The notes beneath the pieces were generated by a model. The model was given only the letters and a program-made list of their open reading frames with translations. It made no database searches and was not told the origin of the DNA. This document shows, piece by piece, positions 1-8,245 of a DNA stretch of 64,000 nt. The position numbers were made by a program, and so were the translations under genes. This DNA comes from Paenibacillus sp. YN15. GTDB lineage: Bacteria; Bacillota; Bacilli; Paenibacillales; NBRC-103111. Each line of letters begins with the position of its first letter. The stretch's first letter is position 1. The stretch spans positions 1 to 64,000 of the forward strand of contig NZ_QMFA01000015.1 in assembly GCF_003285005.1 (NCBI RefSeq), written 5' to 3'.

Positions 1-29
1 ATCATTATCCGGTTTGGGAGGAACGAAGA

Positions 30-770
30 GTGGCGGCATGGTATGAGGAAAGCTTCGGGGAGGATTATCTCCTGGTATATAAGCATCGGGATTTGCACGG
101 AGCCCAGGCGGAGGTCAAACGGATGGCCAATTGGCTCCGGCTGCCAGCCGGGTCCCGCATTCTGGATCTGTGCTGCGGCATGGGCCGCCATTCCGTGGCG
201 CTGGCGGACGAGGGCTACCGGGTCACCGGCCTGGACCTGTCCAAGGTGCTTTTGACGGAGGCCCACAAGCTGGACAATAGCGGGCGGATCACCTGGGTGG
301 AGGGCGACATGCGGAGCCTGCCCCTGGACGGCCCTTTTGACGCCGTGGTGAATCTGTTCACGTCCTTCGGTTATTTTGAGGAGGAGCAGGAGAATACCCG
401 GGTGCTGGCGGAGATGGGCAGGGTGCTTGCCCCTGGGGGAAAGTTCATTATCGACTTCCTGAATGCCAGCTATGTGGAAAAAAACCTGGTGCCCCATTCG
501 CAGCGCCGGGACGGCAATGTGCTGATCGACGAGAAGCGGGCAGTGGAGGACGGTTTTGTGCGCAAGCGCATCACCTTAAGCGAACCGGGACAGCCTGACC
601 GGAAATACCTGGAGCAGGTCCGGCTGTTCGGGCTGGAGGATTTCCGGCGGCTGGCCCAAGGAACGGGGCTGGCCATTGAAGCGGCGTACGGCCATTATGA
701 CGGTACGCCTTATGACCCGGAAACCTCGCTGCGGCTGATCATGACTGGAAGCAAGCGGAAAGAAGCATGA
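30..770 (+). CDS. Class I SAM-dependent methyltransferase
   Basis: Small-molecule type methyltransferase of 246 residues starting at GTG, with a GGGAGGAA ribosome binding site just upstream. The SAM-binding glycine motif ILDLCCGMGRHS lies at about residues 44-55. An acidic end of the second strand (GLDLS) and the GDMRSLP region follow, in the order usual for class I Rossmann methyltransferases. Its stop codon overlaps the ATG of the MBL-fold hydrolase gene (ATGA), so the two are translationally coupled. The substrate cannot be told from the sequence. The family call is firm; the function beyond methyl transfer is open. Confidence 0.85.
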   Translation: MAAWYEESFGEDYLLVYKHRDLHGAQAEVKRMANWLRLPAGSRILDLCCGMGRHSVALADEGYRVTGLDLSKVLLTEAHKLDNSGRITWVEGDMRSLPLDGPFDAVVNLFTSFGYFEEEQENTRVLAEMGRVLAPGGKFIIDFLNASYVEKNLVPHSQRRDGNVLIDEKRAVEDGFVRKRITLSEPGQPDRKYLEQVRLFGLEDFRRLAQGTGLAIEAAYGHYDGTPYDPETSLRLIMTGSKRKEA

Positions 771-1789
771 ACAGCATATATGGAATGGTCCGCCAGGATA
801 ACCCGTATATTCTCCAGGTGCGGGTGCCGGTGCCCTATCCGCTGCAATATGTGAATGCCTACCTGATTCAAGGGGATAGTGGCTGGACAGTGCTGGACCC
901 GGGGATTCACTCGCCGGAGGCGCTGGAGCTCTGGGAGGGGGTCTTCCGCACATTAGGCATCGGCTTCGGCCAGTTGGAGCGGATCGTCCTGACCCACCAT
1001 CACCCGGACCATTACGGTCTCGCCGGATACTTCCAGCACAAAAGCGGCGCCCCCGTGTTCCTTTCGGAATGGGGGCGCCGCCAGGCGGATGATCTGTGGG
1101 GCAACGGCGATGAAGCGGCCCGCCGCCTCTGGAGGCTGTTCCGCCAGCACGGCATGGATGCGCCTATGGCGGACGCCATGCTGCCGCATATGGCCGGCTT
1201 CGTGGAGCTGGTCTCCCCCCGGCCGGAGACGGCGCCGATCCAAAGCGGTGACATGCTCCAGCTGGGCGACGGCCTGTGGGAGGCGGTGGAGACCGGCGGC
1301 CATGCTGCCGGCCATATGTCCTTTTACCGCAAGGAGACGGGGGAAATGTTCTGCGGCGATGCAGTGCTGCCCCGGATTTCTCCCAATATCGGGTATATGC
1401 CCGGTGTGGAGGAGGACCCGCTGGCTTCCTTCCTGGAGGGGCTCCGCCACTTGGGCGAATACGCCGTGGAGCGGGCCTATCCGGGCCACCGGGACAGCTT
1501 TCAGGGTTTTGCCAAACGCTGCTGCGAGCTGATTGCCCATCACGACAGGCGGCTGGGCCAAATGGAGGAGCGGATCGGCGCAGGCCCCTGCACCGCTTAT
1601 GAATGCTGCACCGGCCTGTTCGGCACCCGCCTGACGGTGCACCAGTTCCGGTTTGCCATGTCCGAAACGTTGGCCCATCTGATCCATCTGGAAGGCCAGG
1701 GCCGGATCAGACGGGAGGAACGGCAGGGCGCGGTGGTGTTTTTCGGGGCCAGTCGCAACCCTACAGCTTCTTCACTACTTCGTCGATGA
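767..1789 (+). CDS. MBL-fold metallo-hydrolase
   Basis: Metallo-beta-lactamase superfamily hydrolase of 340 residues. The metal-binding signature THHHPDH gives ligands H77, H79, D81 and H82. Downstream histidines (GGHAAGH near 180, YPGHRDS near 240) are further ligand candidates. The C-terminal 80 residues resemble the winged-helix tail seen in glyoxalase-II-like MBL proteins of Firmicutes. The start overlaps the preceding methyltransferase stop. The 3' end runs 29 bp into the convergent clpP coding region, which is unusual. Substrate unknown; a thioester or lactone hydrolase is possible. Confidence 0.85.
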   Translation: MNSIYGMVRQDNPYILQVRVPVPYPLQYVNAYLIQGDSGWTVLDPGIHSPEALELWEGVFRTLGIGFGQLERIVLTHHHPDHYGLAGYFQHKSGAPVFLSEWGRRQADDLWGNGDEAARRLWRLFRQHGMDAPMADAMLPHMAGFVELVSPRPETAPIQSGDMLQLGDGLWEAVETGGHAAGHMSFYRKETGEMFCGDAVLPRISPNIGYMPGVEEDPLASFLEGLRHLGEYAVERAYPGHRDSFQGFAKRCCELIAHHDRRLGQMEERIGAGPCTAYECCTGLFGTRLTVHQFRFAMSETLAHLIHLEGQGRIRREERQGAVVFFGASRNPTASSLLRR

Positions 1790-2348
1790 TGCCGTATTCC
1801 TTCGCTTCCTCCGCGGTCATGAAGTAGTCCCGGTCCATATCCCCTGCCACCTTCTCGTAGGTCTGGCCGGTCCGTTCTGCGGTGATCCGGGTAGTTTTGT
1901 CGCGGATTTCCAGAATCCGCTTGGCCCGGATGGCAATATCGCTGGCCTGGCCCTGGGTGCCGCCGTGGGGCTGATGGATCATGATCTCGCTGTTGGGCAG
2001 CGCATAGCGTTTGCCCTTGGCCCCTGCCAGAAGCAGCAGGGCGGCGAAGGAGGCGGCCATTCCCGTGCAGATGGTGCTCACCTTGGGCTTCACGAACTGC
2101 ATGGTATCGTAGATGGCAAAGCCTGCCGTAGTGGAGCCGCCGGGGCTGTTGATATACATGTGAATGTCCTTATCCGGGTCCTCAGCATCCAGAAACAGAA
2201 GCTGGGCGACGATGCTGTTGGCCATTTGGTCCTCAATCTCGGAGCCGACGAATATGATCCGGTCCTTCAGCAGCCGCGAGTAGATGTCATAGGAACGCTC
2301 TCCGCGGCCGGTTTGCTCGATCACATAGGGAATAAAGCTGCTGTGCAT
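1761..2348 (-). CDS. clpP: ATP-dependent Clp protease proteolytic subunit
   Basis: Serine peptidase subunit that forms the tetradecameric barrel of the Clp protease and works with ClpC or ClpX ATPases in cytoplasmic protein turnover. At 195 residues it has the usual family length. The catalytic triad is visible as S100 (GMAAS), H125 (MIHQPHGG) and D174 (DMDRDYF). An AAGGAGG ribosome binding site precedes the [12 protein letters not shown] replaces the more usual MGAFLLAAG after the active serine, so this may be a paralog (ClpP2-like) rather than the main ClpP. It stands alone and is convergent and overlapping with the MBL-fold gene. Confidence 0.93.
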   Translation of the reverse strand: MHSSFIPYVIEQTGRGERSYDIYSRLLKDRIIFVGSEIEDQMANSIVAQLLFLDAEDPDKDIHMYINSPGGSTTAGFAIYDTMQFVKPKVSTICTGMAASFAALLLLAGAKGKRYALPNSEIMIHQPHGGTQGQASDIAIRAKRILEIRDKTTRITAERTGQTYEKVAGDMDRDYFMTAEEAKEYGIIDEVVKKL

Positions 2349-2498
2349 AATGGTATCCTCCTTTTATACAGGTAACCGAACCAAACCTCCGGATGGATTC
2401 GCGCAAAAAATATATTTTGAACCGCGTATCCTTTTGCTCCCGCCGTTCGTTTGCATTTCAAAAGGGGCTCTGCCCCGCCTTAAGAAAGGAAGTGCCGT

Positions 2499-3221
2499 AT
2501 GGAAACCATCGCCGACGCCAATACCAAGGAGCTGTACGCCGCGCTGCTGCGCTACAGCAAAAGCCTTACCGGTTCGCCATGGGATGCCCAGGATTTGGCC
2601 CAGGATGCGTGGGTCAAGGCAACGGCGGCGGCAAACGGCGCAAGCCAAAGCCACCCCAATCCGGAGGCCCTCCTGCTGCGGATTGCCAAAACCACCTGGA
2701 TTGACCGCTGCCGCAGACAGCAGCGGTTTGCCCGCCTGCTGCAGAACGGCGCTTTTGATCCTGCCATGCCGGATGCCGGGCTGCCCTGGACAGTGGAGGA
2801 AATGTTCGCGGCGGTATTGAAGCATCTGACCGGCAAACAGCGGAGCGTCTGGCTGCTGGCGGATGTGCTGGATTATTCCATTAAAGAAGCGGCGGAGCGG
2901 CTCCGGATGTCGGAGGGGGCAGTCAAATCCGCTCTGCACCGGGCCAGACAGATGATGGAGGCGGTGCGGCAGGAGCTCTCCCTGGCTGCGGCAGGGGAGC
3001 GCGACCCGCAGCTGAACGCCCGGCTGGAGCAGCTGTCCGCCGCTTACCGCTCCGGTAATGTGGCCGCCCTCCTGCATTTGCTCCAAGAGGGGGCCCTCCA
3101 TCAAGCGGCGGCGCCTGCCTCTCTCTACAGCAGCGCCCGCACAAAGCCTCGGCTGGACCTTCTTCCCGCCCGGCGGATGGGGCAAAGCCCGTCCCGTTCT
3201 TCCATGCGCTACGCGGCATAA
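2499..3221 (+). CDS. ECF-type RNA polymerase sigma factor
   Basis: A 240-residue sigma-70 family protein that would direct RNA polymerase to alternative promoters. Region 2 covers about residues 10-75 (DAQDLAQDAWVKA, the core-binding helix). Region 4 covers about 97-150, with the helix-turn-helix YSIKEAAERLRMSEGAVKSALHRAR. The remaining 90 residues form an Ala/Arg-rich extension not needed for sigma function. No anti-sigma gene is adjacent. The ribosome binding site is GAAAGGAAG, preceded by a small GGGGC/GCCCC hairpin. An intrinsic terminator follows. Confidence 0.85.
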   Translation: METIADANTKELYAALLRYSKSLTGSPWDAQDLAQDAWVKATAAANGASQSHPNPEALLLRIAKTTWIDRCRRQQRFARLLQNGAFDPAMPDAGLPWTVEEMFAAVLKHLTGKQRSVWLLADVLDYSIKEAAERLRMSEGAVKSALHRARQMMEAVRQELSLAAAGERDPQLNARLEQLSAAYRSGNVAALLHLLQEGALHQAAAPASLYSSARTKPRLDLLPARRMGQSPSRSSMRYAA

Positions 3222-3238
3222 AACGACACCAACCGACG

Positions 3239-3266
3239 AAGCCTCTCAAAAAGGGAGGCTTTTTTC
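3239..3266 (+). terminator. Intrinsic terminator after the sigma factor gene
   Basis: AAGCCTC pairs with GAGGCTT across a short A-rich loop and is followed by a run of six T. Confidence 0.75.
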
Positions 3267-3331
3267 CATTTTTTACACGCAAAGAATTTGTAAGTTTCGG
3301 CCATGCCGAAAGCTAAATTCTTGGAGGGCAT

Positions 3332-3389
3332 AATAAGCTTCCCCTAAAGACGAACCCGCTTCTCGAAAAAACTTCGATAGAAGCTTATT
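3332..3389. repeat. 10-bp inverted repeat upstream of the 549-aa gene
   Basis: AATAAGCTTC (3332-3341) and GAAGCTTATT (3380-3389) are perfect inverted copies 38 bp apart. A smaller TCGAA/TTCGA pair lies between them. The repeat ends seven bases before the -35 box of the next gene. It could be a weak terminator or a regulator site; the sequence does not decide. Confidence 0.4.
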
Positions 3390-3395
3390 TTACTC

Positions 3396-3423
3396 TTGCC
3401 ATCTCTTGGAAATCAGGTATACT
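3396..3423 (+). promoter_or_regulatory. Sigma-A type promoter of the 549-aa gene
   Basis: TTGCCA (3396-3401) and TATACT (3418-3423) are separated by 16 bp. They lie 30 bp before the GGAGGTGGGG ribosome binding site. Confidence 0.6.
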
Positions 3424-3452
3424 TTAAAATGCTAATTTCTGGAGGTGGGGGA

Positions 3453-5102
3453 ATGAAAAAGATCATTATCGAGGCGGCGGTTTTGGCTGTTTGTGCAGGG
3501 GGAACAGCCTACGCGTACCAGTATTTTGTAGAGGAAAATCCGAAGAATGCCTATTTCAAGGCGGAAGCGGAGCAGTTTGACCGGACCAAACGGCAGATGG
3601 GCGAGGTCCTCAAAACGGATCTGCTCTATACGAATATGAAAACCGGCATCCCTTTTCATCAAAAGCTGCAGCTGAGCGGCAAGGTGAAGGTGGACGGCAT
3701 GGATGCGGCCACAGAGCAGCAGATGCAGCCGGTATTGGACCTGCTGGAGAAAAGCGCACTGCGGTTTGAGCAAACCATGGATGAGCCAAACGCCCATTAC
3801 CAGTTGAAGCTGGGTTGGGACTATAACCAGAAGGAGCTTCTGTCGGTGGAGGCTTACACCGATTCCAAGCTTACCGCCCTGAAGGTGCCCCAGCTGCTTC
3901 CGTCCTATGTGACCCTGCAGAATGACAAAGTGGGCGCCTTCGCCAAAAAACTGGACCCCTCTTATGAGGGGCCGGAGGCCTTCAACTTTTTTGACTATTT
4001 CAAGACGGCAGGCGGACAGGAGGAAGACCTGAAGGCCTACGCCAAGGACTATTTCAAGCTTATCTATGAGAATATCCGGGATGACCAGGTCACCTTCCAA
4101 AAAATAGATTATACCACTCCTTACGGCGAAACCCAGAAGCTGAGGGAATATACGCTGACTCTTTCGGACAGCGAGGTGAAGGGGACGCTGGAGCTTCTGC
4201 TCAGCAAGGCGGAAACCGACGACAAGCTTCTTGATTTCATTGTGAAAAATGCCAACCCCGCCGCCCGGCTCAATCTTCCCGCCGCCGCAGCCAATGGAGC
4301 TTCGCTGCCCGCAAGCTCGGAGGAGCTGAAACAGGCCTTCTCCAAAATGAAGGAGGAACTGGCCAAAACGGCCTTCACCGGCGGCTTCCAAATGAAGGTG
4401 GTAACGGACAAGGACGGCAGAATCGTCGACCGTAAGATCAACACAGTTTTTACCGACACCGAAACCAAGGAAGGCATCGAGCTTGCTTATGCCTCCAGCC
4501 AATGGGAGGATAAGGGGGCGGGCAAAGGAAGCTTTGCGGCGTCGATCAAGCCCATTGCCAAGGATAACAGCAAGGAGAATCTCCTGACGCTGACCGACAC
4601 CTACACTTACGACAGTAAAGCGGCGGATCACGCTCTGGAATGGAAGCTGGTGTCCGAAGGCGAGGAGGAAACCAGCGGCAAAGCGGACTATCACCGGGAA
4701 AAAGCCGAGGAAGCCGCCGGCAAGCTGACAGTGAAGCAAACGGTGAAGGTTTCTCCCAAGCTGGAGGATGACCAGTATGCCCTCACCGCCAACCTGAACA
4801 CCACCAAAACCGGTTCGGAGGACGGCAAAAAAACAAGCACCGACAGCGCCGTTGAGATTACCGTTGATTCCAAACCGGCAGCAGGACCGGCCGGGAAGGT
4901 CAATGTCAATCTGGCTATTAACCAGGAAATGGAGCAATTATCCAATCCCTCCTGGCCGGAATTCACCGCAGCCAACAGCCGCGAGCTCAGCACCATGACG
5001 GAAGAGGATATGGCGCAGCTGCAGAACGACCTGATGGGCGGCGTCTACAAGCTTCTGTTCAGCAATGAGGACCTGCTGGAGCTGCTGGCGCCCTTTATGT
5101 AA
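3453..5102 (+). CDS. Membrane-anchored extracellular protein of unknown function
   Basis: A 549-residue protein with one N-terminal hydrophobic segment (IIIEAAVLAVCAGGTAYAYQYF, residues about 4-25) and a long, charged, probably extracellular remainder rich in Lys, Glu and Thr. No lipobox, enzyme motif or repeat is evident. The start ATGAAAAAG is chosen because GGAGGTGGGG lies just upstream; an upstream in-frame TTG overlaps the promoter. Large Lys/Glu-rich Paenibacillus-type surface proteins of this build are usually unassigned. It is a single-gene unit with its own promoter and a strong bidirectional terminator. Confidence 0.8.
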   Translation: MKKIIIEAAVLAVCAGGTAYAYQYFVEENPKNAYFKAEAEQFDRTKRQMGEVLKTDLLYTNMKTGIPFHQKLQLSGKVKVDGMDAATEQQMQPVLDLLEKSALRFEQTMDEPNAHYQLKLGWDYNQKELLSVEAYTDSKLTALKVPQLLPSYVTLQNDKVGAFAKKLDPSYEGPEAFNFFDYFKTAGGQEEDLKAYAKDYFKLIYENIRDDQVTFQKIDYTTPYGETQKLREYTLTLSDSEVKGTLELLLSKAETDDKLLDFIVKNANPAARLNLPAAAANGASLPASSEELKQAFSKMKEELAKTAFTGGFQMKVVTDKDGRIVDRKINTVFTDTETKEGIELAYASSQWEDKGAGKGSFAASIKPIAKDNSKENLLTLTDTYTYDSKAADHALEWKLVSEGEEETSGKADYHREKAEEAAGKLTVKQTVKVSPKLEDDQYALTANLNTTKTGSEDGKKTSTDSAVEITVDSKPAAGPAGKVNVNLAINQEMEQLSNPSWPEFTAANSRELSTMTEEDMAQLQNDLMGGVYKLLFSNEDLLELLAPFM

Positions 5103-5135
5103 TCGCACAACGCGGGGCAATATTCGCCTCCACGC

Positions 5136-5187
5136 AAAAAGACTTTCCGCGCAAGCAGCAACGCAGCTGCCCGGAAAGTCTTTTTTT
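5136..5187. terminator. Bidirectional terminator between convergent genes
   Basis: AAAAAGACTTTCCG pairs with CGGAAAGTCTTTTT. The A-run on one side and T-run on the other let it serve both the 549-aa gene (+) and the dGTPase-like gene (-). Confidence 0.88.
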
Positions 5188-5203
5188 GCCGCACAAACAC
5201 GTA

Positions 5204-6517
5204 TCAGTCCCGCTCATAAATGGAGCCGCTGCGGTTGCCGTACAGCTCCTGGAACACCTTCTCCGCGTAAGCGTCTGTCATGCCGGCGATATAGTCGGCG
5301 ATAAAACGCGGCCACGGCCATTTGTCCTGGTTCTTCTCATAACGGGCGTTCCAGTCCGGCGGGAGAATCAGCGGCGCTTTTACCGGATCATCGAAGGCCT
5401 CCCACAGCTTCTCCAGAATATTCTCGCTGCGCTTCTGGATGCGCTGCACCCGGAAGTCCGTGATCATGGTCACCCAGGCCAGCTTCTTCAGCACCTCCAT
5501 GGTCCGCAGCAGCTCCAGATCCTCCTTGCCGTCCTTGACGAAGGCAATCCGCTTCCAGCCTTTGGCCCCATCGTCCACAATGCCCACCGATCCGGCGTAG
5601 AGTCCCACCCACTGGGCCTTCAGCTCCCGCCTGGCCTGGGAGGTTTCGCCGCCGCATTCGGCAAAAATCCGGCTCCATTGCTCCCAATACTGCTCCAGCA
5701 CCCGGCGCACGGTGTTCTCCACATCCACGCCGTTCCAATAGAACCGGCCGTTTCCCTCCTCGCGGCGGATTTCCTGGACCAGATTGCGGACAAGCCGCGG
5801 ATTGGTGAAAAAGGCTTCGTGCATCTGGATTTTGCCGGCGCGGATACCGTCCTCGATATCATGGGTGGAGTAGGCAATGTCATCGCACAGGTCCATCAGC
5901 TGCGCCTCCAGGGTCAGGCAGCCCCGGGGCAGTCCCCACAAAGCCCGCAGCTTGGCGATCTCCGCCCATTCCGCTCCGTAGACCCCCTTGATCCGGCCCT
6001 CCTCCTCCAGGGAAAAAGGGTATTTGTTGATGGCCAACAGCACCGCCGCCGTCAAATCCAGCCCGCGGTCGCTGCCCGCCCGTTTCTCCAGAAACATGAG
6101 AATCCGGTAATTCTGGGCGTTGCCCTCATATTTCATGCCGTAGCGGTTCTCCAGGATGCCATTGAGCACCTCCTCCCCCTTGTGTCCGAAGGGGGGATGC
6201 CCCAGGTCATGGGCCAGAGCGGCGATTTCCACCACCGCTTTATCCAGCACCAGGCCGGGATGGGTTTCCGTGGCCAGCGCCGGGTATTTGCGGTTCAGCC
6301 GTCCGGCCAGCTCCCGGGAAATCTGGGACACCTCCAGGGAGTGGGTCAGCCGGGTCCGGTAATAATCCCCGGTACCCGCGCCGAATACCTGGGATTTGCC
6401 TTGCAGTCTGCGGAAGGCGGGGGAGCCGATGAGACGGCTGTAGTCCCGCTCGTATTCGTCGCGGTCGTCGCTGGATTTATCTTTATCGCCCATAATGCGG
6501 AGTGTGCGCAGTTCCAT
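5204..6517 (-). CDS. dgt: dGTPase-like HD-domain phosphohydrolase
   Basis: Deoxynucleoside-triphosphate triphosphohydrolase family protein of 437 residues, expected to cleave dGTP to deoxyguanosine and tripolyphosphate in nucleotide pool control. The HD metal site is visible as H59 (RTRLTHSLEV), H103-D104 (LAHDLGHPPFGH) and the later DLCDDIAYSTHD aspartate. The start is MELRTLR because AAGGAGG lies eight bases upstream; the frame stays open much further but without a start signal. It stands alone, divergent from the LacI regulator gene and convergent with the 549-aa gene. Confidence 0.9.
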   Translation of the reverse strand: MELRTLRIMGDKDKSSDDRDEYERDYSRLIGSPAFRRLQGKSQVFGAGTGDYYRTRLTHSLEVSQISRELAGRLNRKYPALATETHPGLVLDKAVVEIAALAHDLGHPPFGHKGEEVLNGILENRYGMKYEGNAQNYRILMFLEKRAGSDRGLDLTAAVLLAINKYPFSLEEEGRIKGVYGAEWAEIAKLRALWGLPRGCLTLEAQLMDLCDDIAYSTHDIEDGIRAGKIQMHEAFFTNPRLVRNLVQEIRREEGNGRFYWNGVDVENTVRRVLEQYWEQWSRIFAECGGETSQARRELKAQWVGLYAGSVGIVDDGAKGWKRIAFVKDGKEDLELLRTMEVLKKLAWVTMITDFRVQRIQKRSENILEKLWEAFDDPVKAPLILPPDWNARYEKNQDKWPWPRFIADYIAGMTDAYAEKVFQELYGNRSGSIYERD

Positions 6518-6615
6518 GGCCAAGTCCTCCTTGCTGCTGATTGCAGGTCTTGCGGTTATAGTGAATAGTGTACCTGATTCGCCGGATTTTGTCTCCGAAT
6601 TCAGACCGGCCCGTA

Positions 6616-6661
6616 TTGCTTTCTTTCCGCCTAGTTTGTATACTGATAGTAACCGATTACT
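6616..6661 (+). promoter_or_regulatory. Promoter with LacI-type operator upstream of the regulator gene
   Basis: TTGCTT (6616-6621), 17 bp, TATACT (6639-6644), then the near-palindrome GTAACCGATTACT at 6649-6661, over the expected transcription start. The AAYCGATTACT core recurs at 7816 and 8201 before the ABC transporter. The position suggests repression, including of the regulator's own gene. That this LacI protein is the binder is inference. Confidence 0.7.
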
Positions 6662-6679
6662 GTAAAATGAGGAGAAGGT

Positions 6680-7711
6680 ATGAACAAGCCGGTCACCATC
6701 CATGATATAGCCAGAATGGCCAATGTTTCTTCGGCTACGGTCTCCCGGGTGCTGAGCAACAGCAACTACCCCGTGAGCAAGGAATTGAAGGAAAAGATTC
6801 AGCGGATTGCCAAGGAGTCCAACTACATTCCCAATATGCTGGGCAAGCAGCTGAAAATGAATTCCAGCATGACCATTGCGGTTATTATCCCCTCCATCGT
6901 CAATCCGTTCTACTCGTCCGTATTGTTCGGCGTGGAGGAGGTGGCCCGCCAGCACAGCTTTACGGTGATTACCTGCAACTCGCTGCAGGACCCGGCTCTG
7001 GAGGATGAATATATCCGCACGCTGGTGGAAAAGCAGGTCAAGGGACTGATTATCTCCTCTATATCCAAGGACAAGGGATTGCTGAAAAGCCTGATGGACC
7101 GCGGGCTTCATGTGATCGCCATCGACCAGAAGATCGAAGGGGAGGGCATTTCCCAAATCGAATTCGACTACCACAAGGGCGGAGCGATGGCCACCCGGCA
7201 TCTTCAGGCCAAGGGCCACCGGAGAATCGGCTATGTCACCTCCAAAATCGACCGTCCCAGCCGCCAGAGCATCTGCCAGGGGTATCTGGAGGCCATGCAG
7301 TCGGCCGGGCTGGAGCCCATGGTGGAGGAATCCCCCGCGGATGAGGTTTATAACGCCGTGTACGAGTTTGATTCCGGCAAAAGACTGGCCGGCAAGCTGA
7401 TGGACCGCCCCAATCCGCCTACGGCGATTTTTGCCTGCAACGATATGATGGCCTTCGGCGTTATCAACGAGCTGTCCCGGCGGGAGCTTCAGGTGCCCCA
7501 GGATGTTTCGGTGGTGGGCTTTGACGGGATTGATGTGGGGCAAATGATTCATCCTCCGCTAACATCCATCAAGCAGCCCGATTATGAAATGGGCAAGCTG
7601 GCCTGCAAAATGCTGATGGATATGATGGGTGATGCGGGGCCGTTGTTTGATATTGTGCTACAGCCCAAGCTGCTGGAGCGCAAATCGGTCCGCGACATTA
7701 CGGAAGACTGA
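6680..7711 (+). CDS. LacI-family transcriptional regulator
   Basis: A 343-residue sugar-responsive DNA-binding protein. The LacI helix-turn-helix IHDIARMANVSSATVSRVLS is at residues 5-24, followed by the hinge helix and a periplasmic-binding-protein-like effector domain (VIIPSIVNPFYSSV to the C-terminus). The ribosome binding site is AGGAGAAGG. It lies directly upstream of the ABC transporter operon, and the same operator word sits at its own promoter and at two transporter promoters, which points to a local, autoregulated repressor. The ligand is probably the transported sugar or a derivative. Confidence 0.92.
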   Translation: MNKPVTIHDIARMANVSSATVSRVLSNSNYPVSKELKEKIQRIAKESNYIPNMLGKQLKMNSSMTIAVIIPSIVNPFYSSVLFGVEEVARQHSFTVITCNSLQDPALEDEYIRTLVEKQVKGLIISSISKDKGLLKSLMDRGLHVIAIDQKIEGEGISQIEFDYHKGGAMATRHLQAKGHRRIGYVTSKIDRPSRQSICQGYLEAMQSAGLEPMVEESPADEVYNAVYEFDSGKRLAGKLMDRPNPPTAIFACNDMMAFGVINELSRRELQVPQDVSVVGFDGIDVGQMIHPPLTSIKQPDYEMGKLACKMLMDMMGDAGPLFDIVLQPKLLERKSVRDITED

Positions 7712-7779
7712 TGCGGCCCGGCGATCTGCCGTAGAAAAGGGGGTGCTGGCGCATCCCCGCCGCGGATGTGAAAAAAGAC

Positions 7780-7829
7780 TATTCAAAATAACAATCCCAT
7801 GTTATAATCTCAATAGAAATCGATTACTA
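7780..7829 (+). promoter_or_regulatory. Distal transporter promoter P1 with operator copy
   Basis: A perfect TATAAT at 7803-7808 has a weak -35 candidate (TATTCA, 7780-7785, 17 bp spacing). The operator GAAATCGATTACTA follows at 7816-7829, just after the -10 box. A transcript from here would carry a leader of about 430 nt before the binding-protein gene. Confidence 0.6.
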
Positions 7830-7869
7830 AACAACTTGCCATGCGGCAGATGTTCAGGTTGAAGGAGAT

Positions 7870-7883
7870 TGCAAGCGATTAAT
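7870..7883. promoter_or_regulatory. Imperfect cre-like site
   Basis: TGCAAGCGATTAAT matches the left half and centre of the CcpA cre consensus (TGNAARCGNWWWCA) but misses the final CA. Low confidence alone; it matters because a better cre match lies about 135 bp downstream in the same leader. Confidence 0.3.
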
Positions 7884-7942
7884 TATGGATGGGGGAGCGC
7901 TAGAAGGCGCAAATGGCTGAAATTGAAAGGAGAGTGAAGAAT

Positions 7943-7993
7943 ATGGAAGGCGGCTGCTTCCGCCGGATGAACCAGGGGAAAACCAATGTATAA
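7943..7993 (+). CDS. Candidate leader peptide (16 aa) in the transporter leader
   Basis: ATG at 7943 follows GAAAGGAGAGTGAAGA, a good ribosome binding site. The frame MEGGCFRRMNQGKTNV ends at TAA 7991. It lies between the two operator-bearing promoters, and the GGCGG/CCGCC hairpin (7949-7965) is within it. It could be a genuine small ORF, a leader peptide, or chance. No homolog is known to me. Confidence 0.25.
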   Translation: MEGGCFRRMNQGKTNV

Positions 7994-8005
7994 ACAGTCG
8001 AATTT

Positions 8006-8019
8006 TGTAAGCGCTTCTT
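8006..8019. promoter_or_regulatory. cre-like CcpA site in the transporter leader
   Basis: TGTAAGCGCTTCTT fits the cre consensus in all but one or two positions, with the central AAGCGCTT palindrome intact. Between P1 and P2 it would impose carbon catabolite repression on the distal transcript. Confidence 0.55.
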
Positions 8020-8185
8020 TTATTGGGAGAAATTATAACGTGTATGGAGGCGGGTCACAGGAATTTGGCTATTTGTTAAAGAAAAGCTTAAACTTTTATG
8101 AGAAAAGCGAATGTGGCGTAAGTTTATATATCATAAAAAACCTGATTTATCAGATTTCCTTCTGGCGAAATACAGATCAGTGTGA

Positions 8186-8214
8186 TATACTCTCACATAA
8201 GAAATCGATTACTA
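8186..8214 (+). promoter_or_regulatory. Proximal transporter promoter P2 with operator copy
   Basis: TATACT at 8186-8191 is followed by the identical 14-nt operator GAAATCGATTACTA at 8201-8214. The -35 region is poor (TGGCGA near 8163). The operator sits over the start site and about 20 bp before the ribosome binding site AGGAGG at 8231. Confidence 0.6.
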
Positions 8215-8245
8215 TGATTAACTATCTTTGAGGAGGCATGTGAAA

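Noticed and set aside
2418-2449. Possible ECF-type autoregulatory promoter (TGAACC ... CGTTCG) before the sigma factor gene
   Set aside because: The spacing is 20 bp, too long for ECF promoters (about 16-17 bp).
5186-6568. 460-codon plus-strand frame opposite the dGTPase-like gene
   Set aside because: The minus-strand frame has clear HD motifs and a ribosome binding site. The plus-strand product is low-complexity His/Leu/Gly-rich.
7986-8231. 81-codon frame in the importer leader
   Set aside because: It has no ribosome binding site, runs through the second promoter and operator, and has non-protein-like composition.
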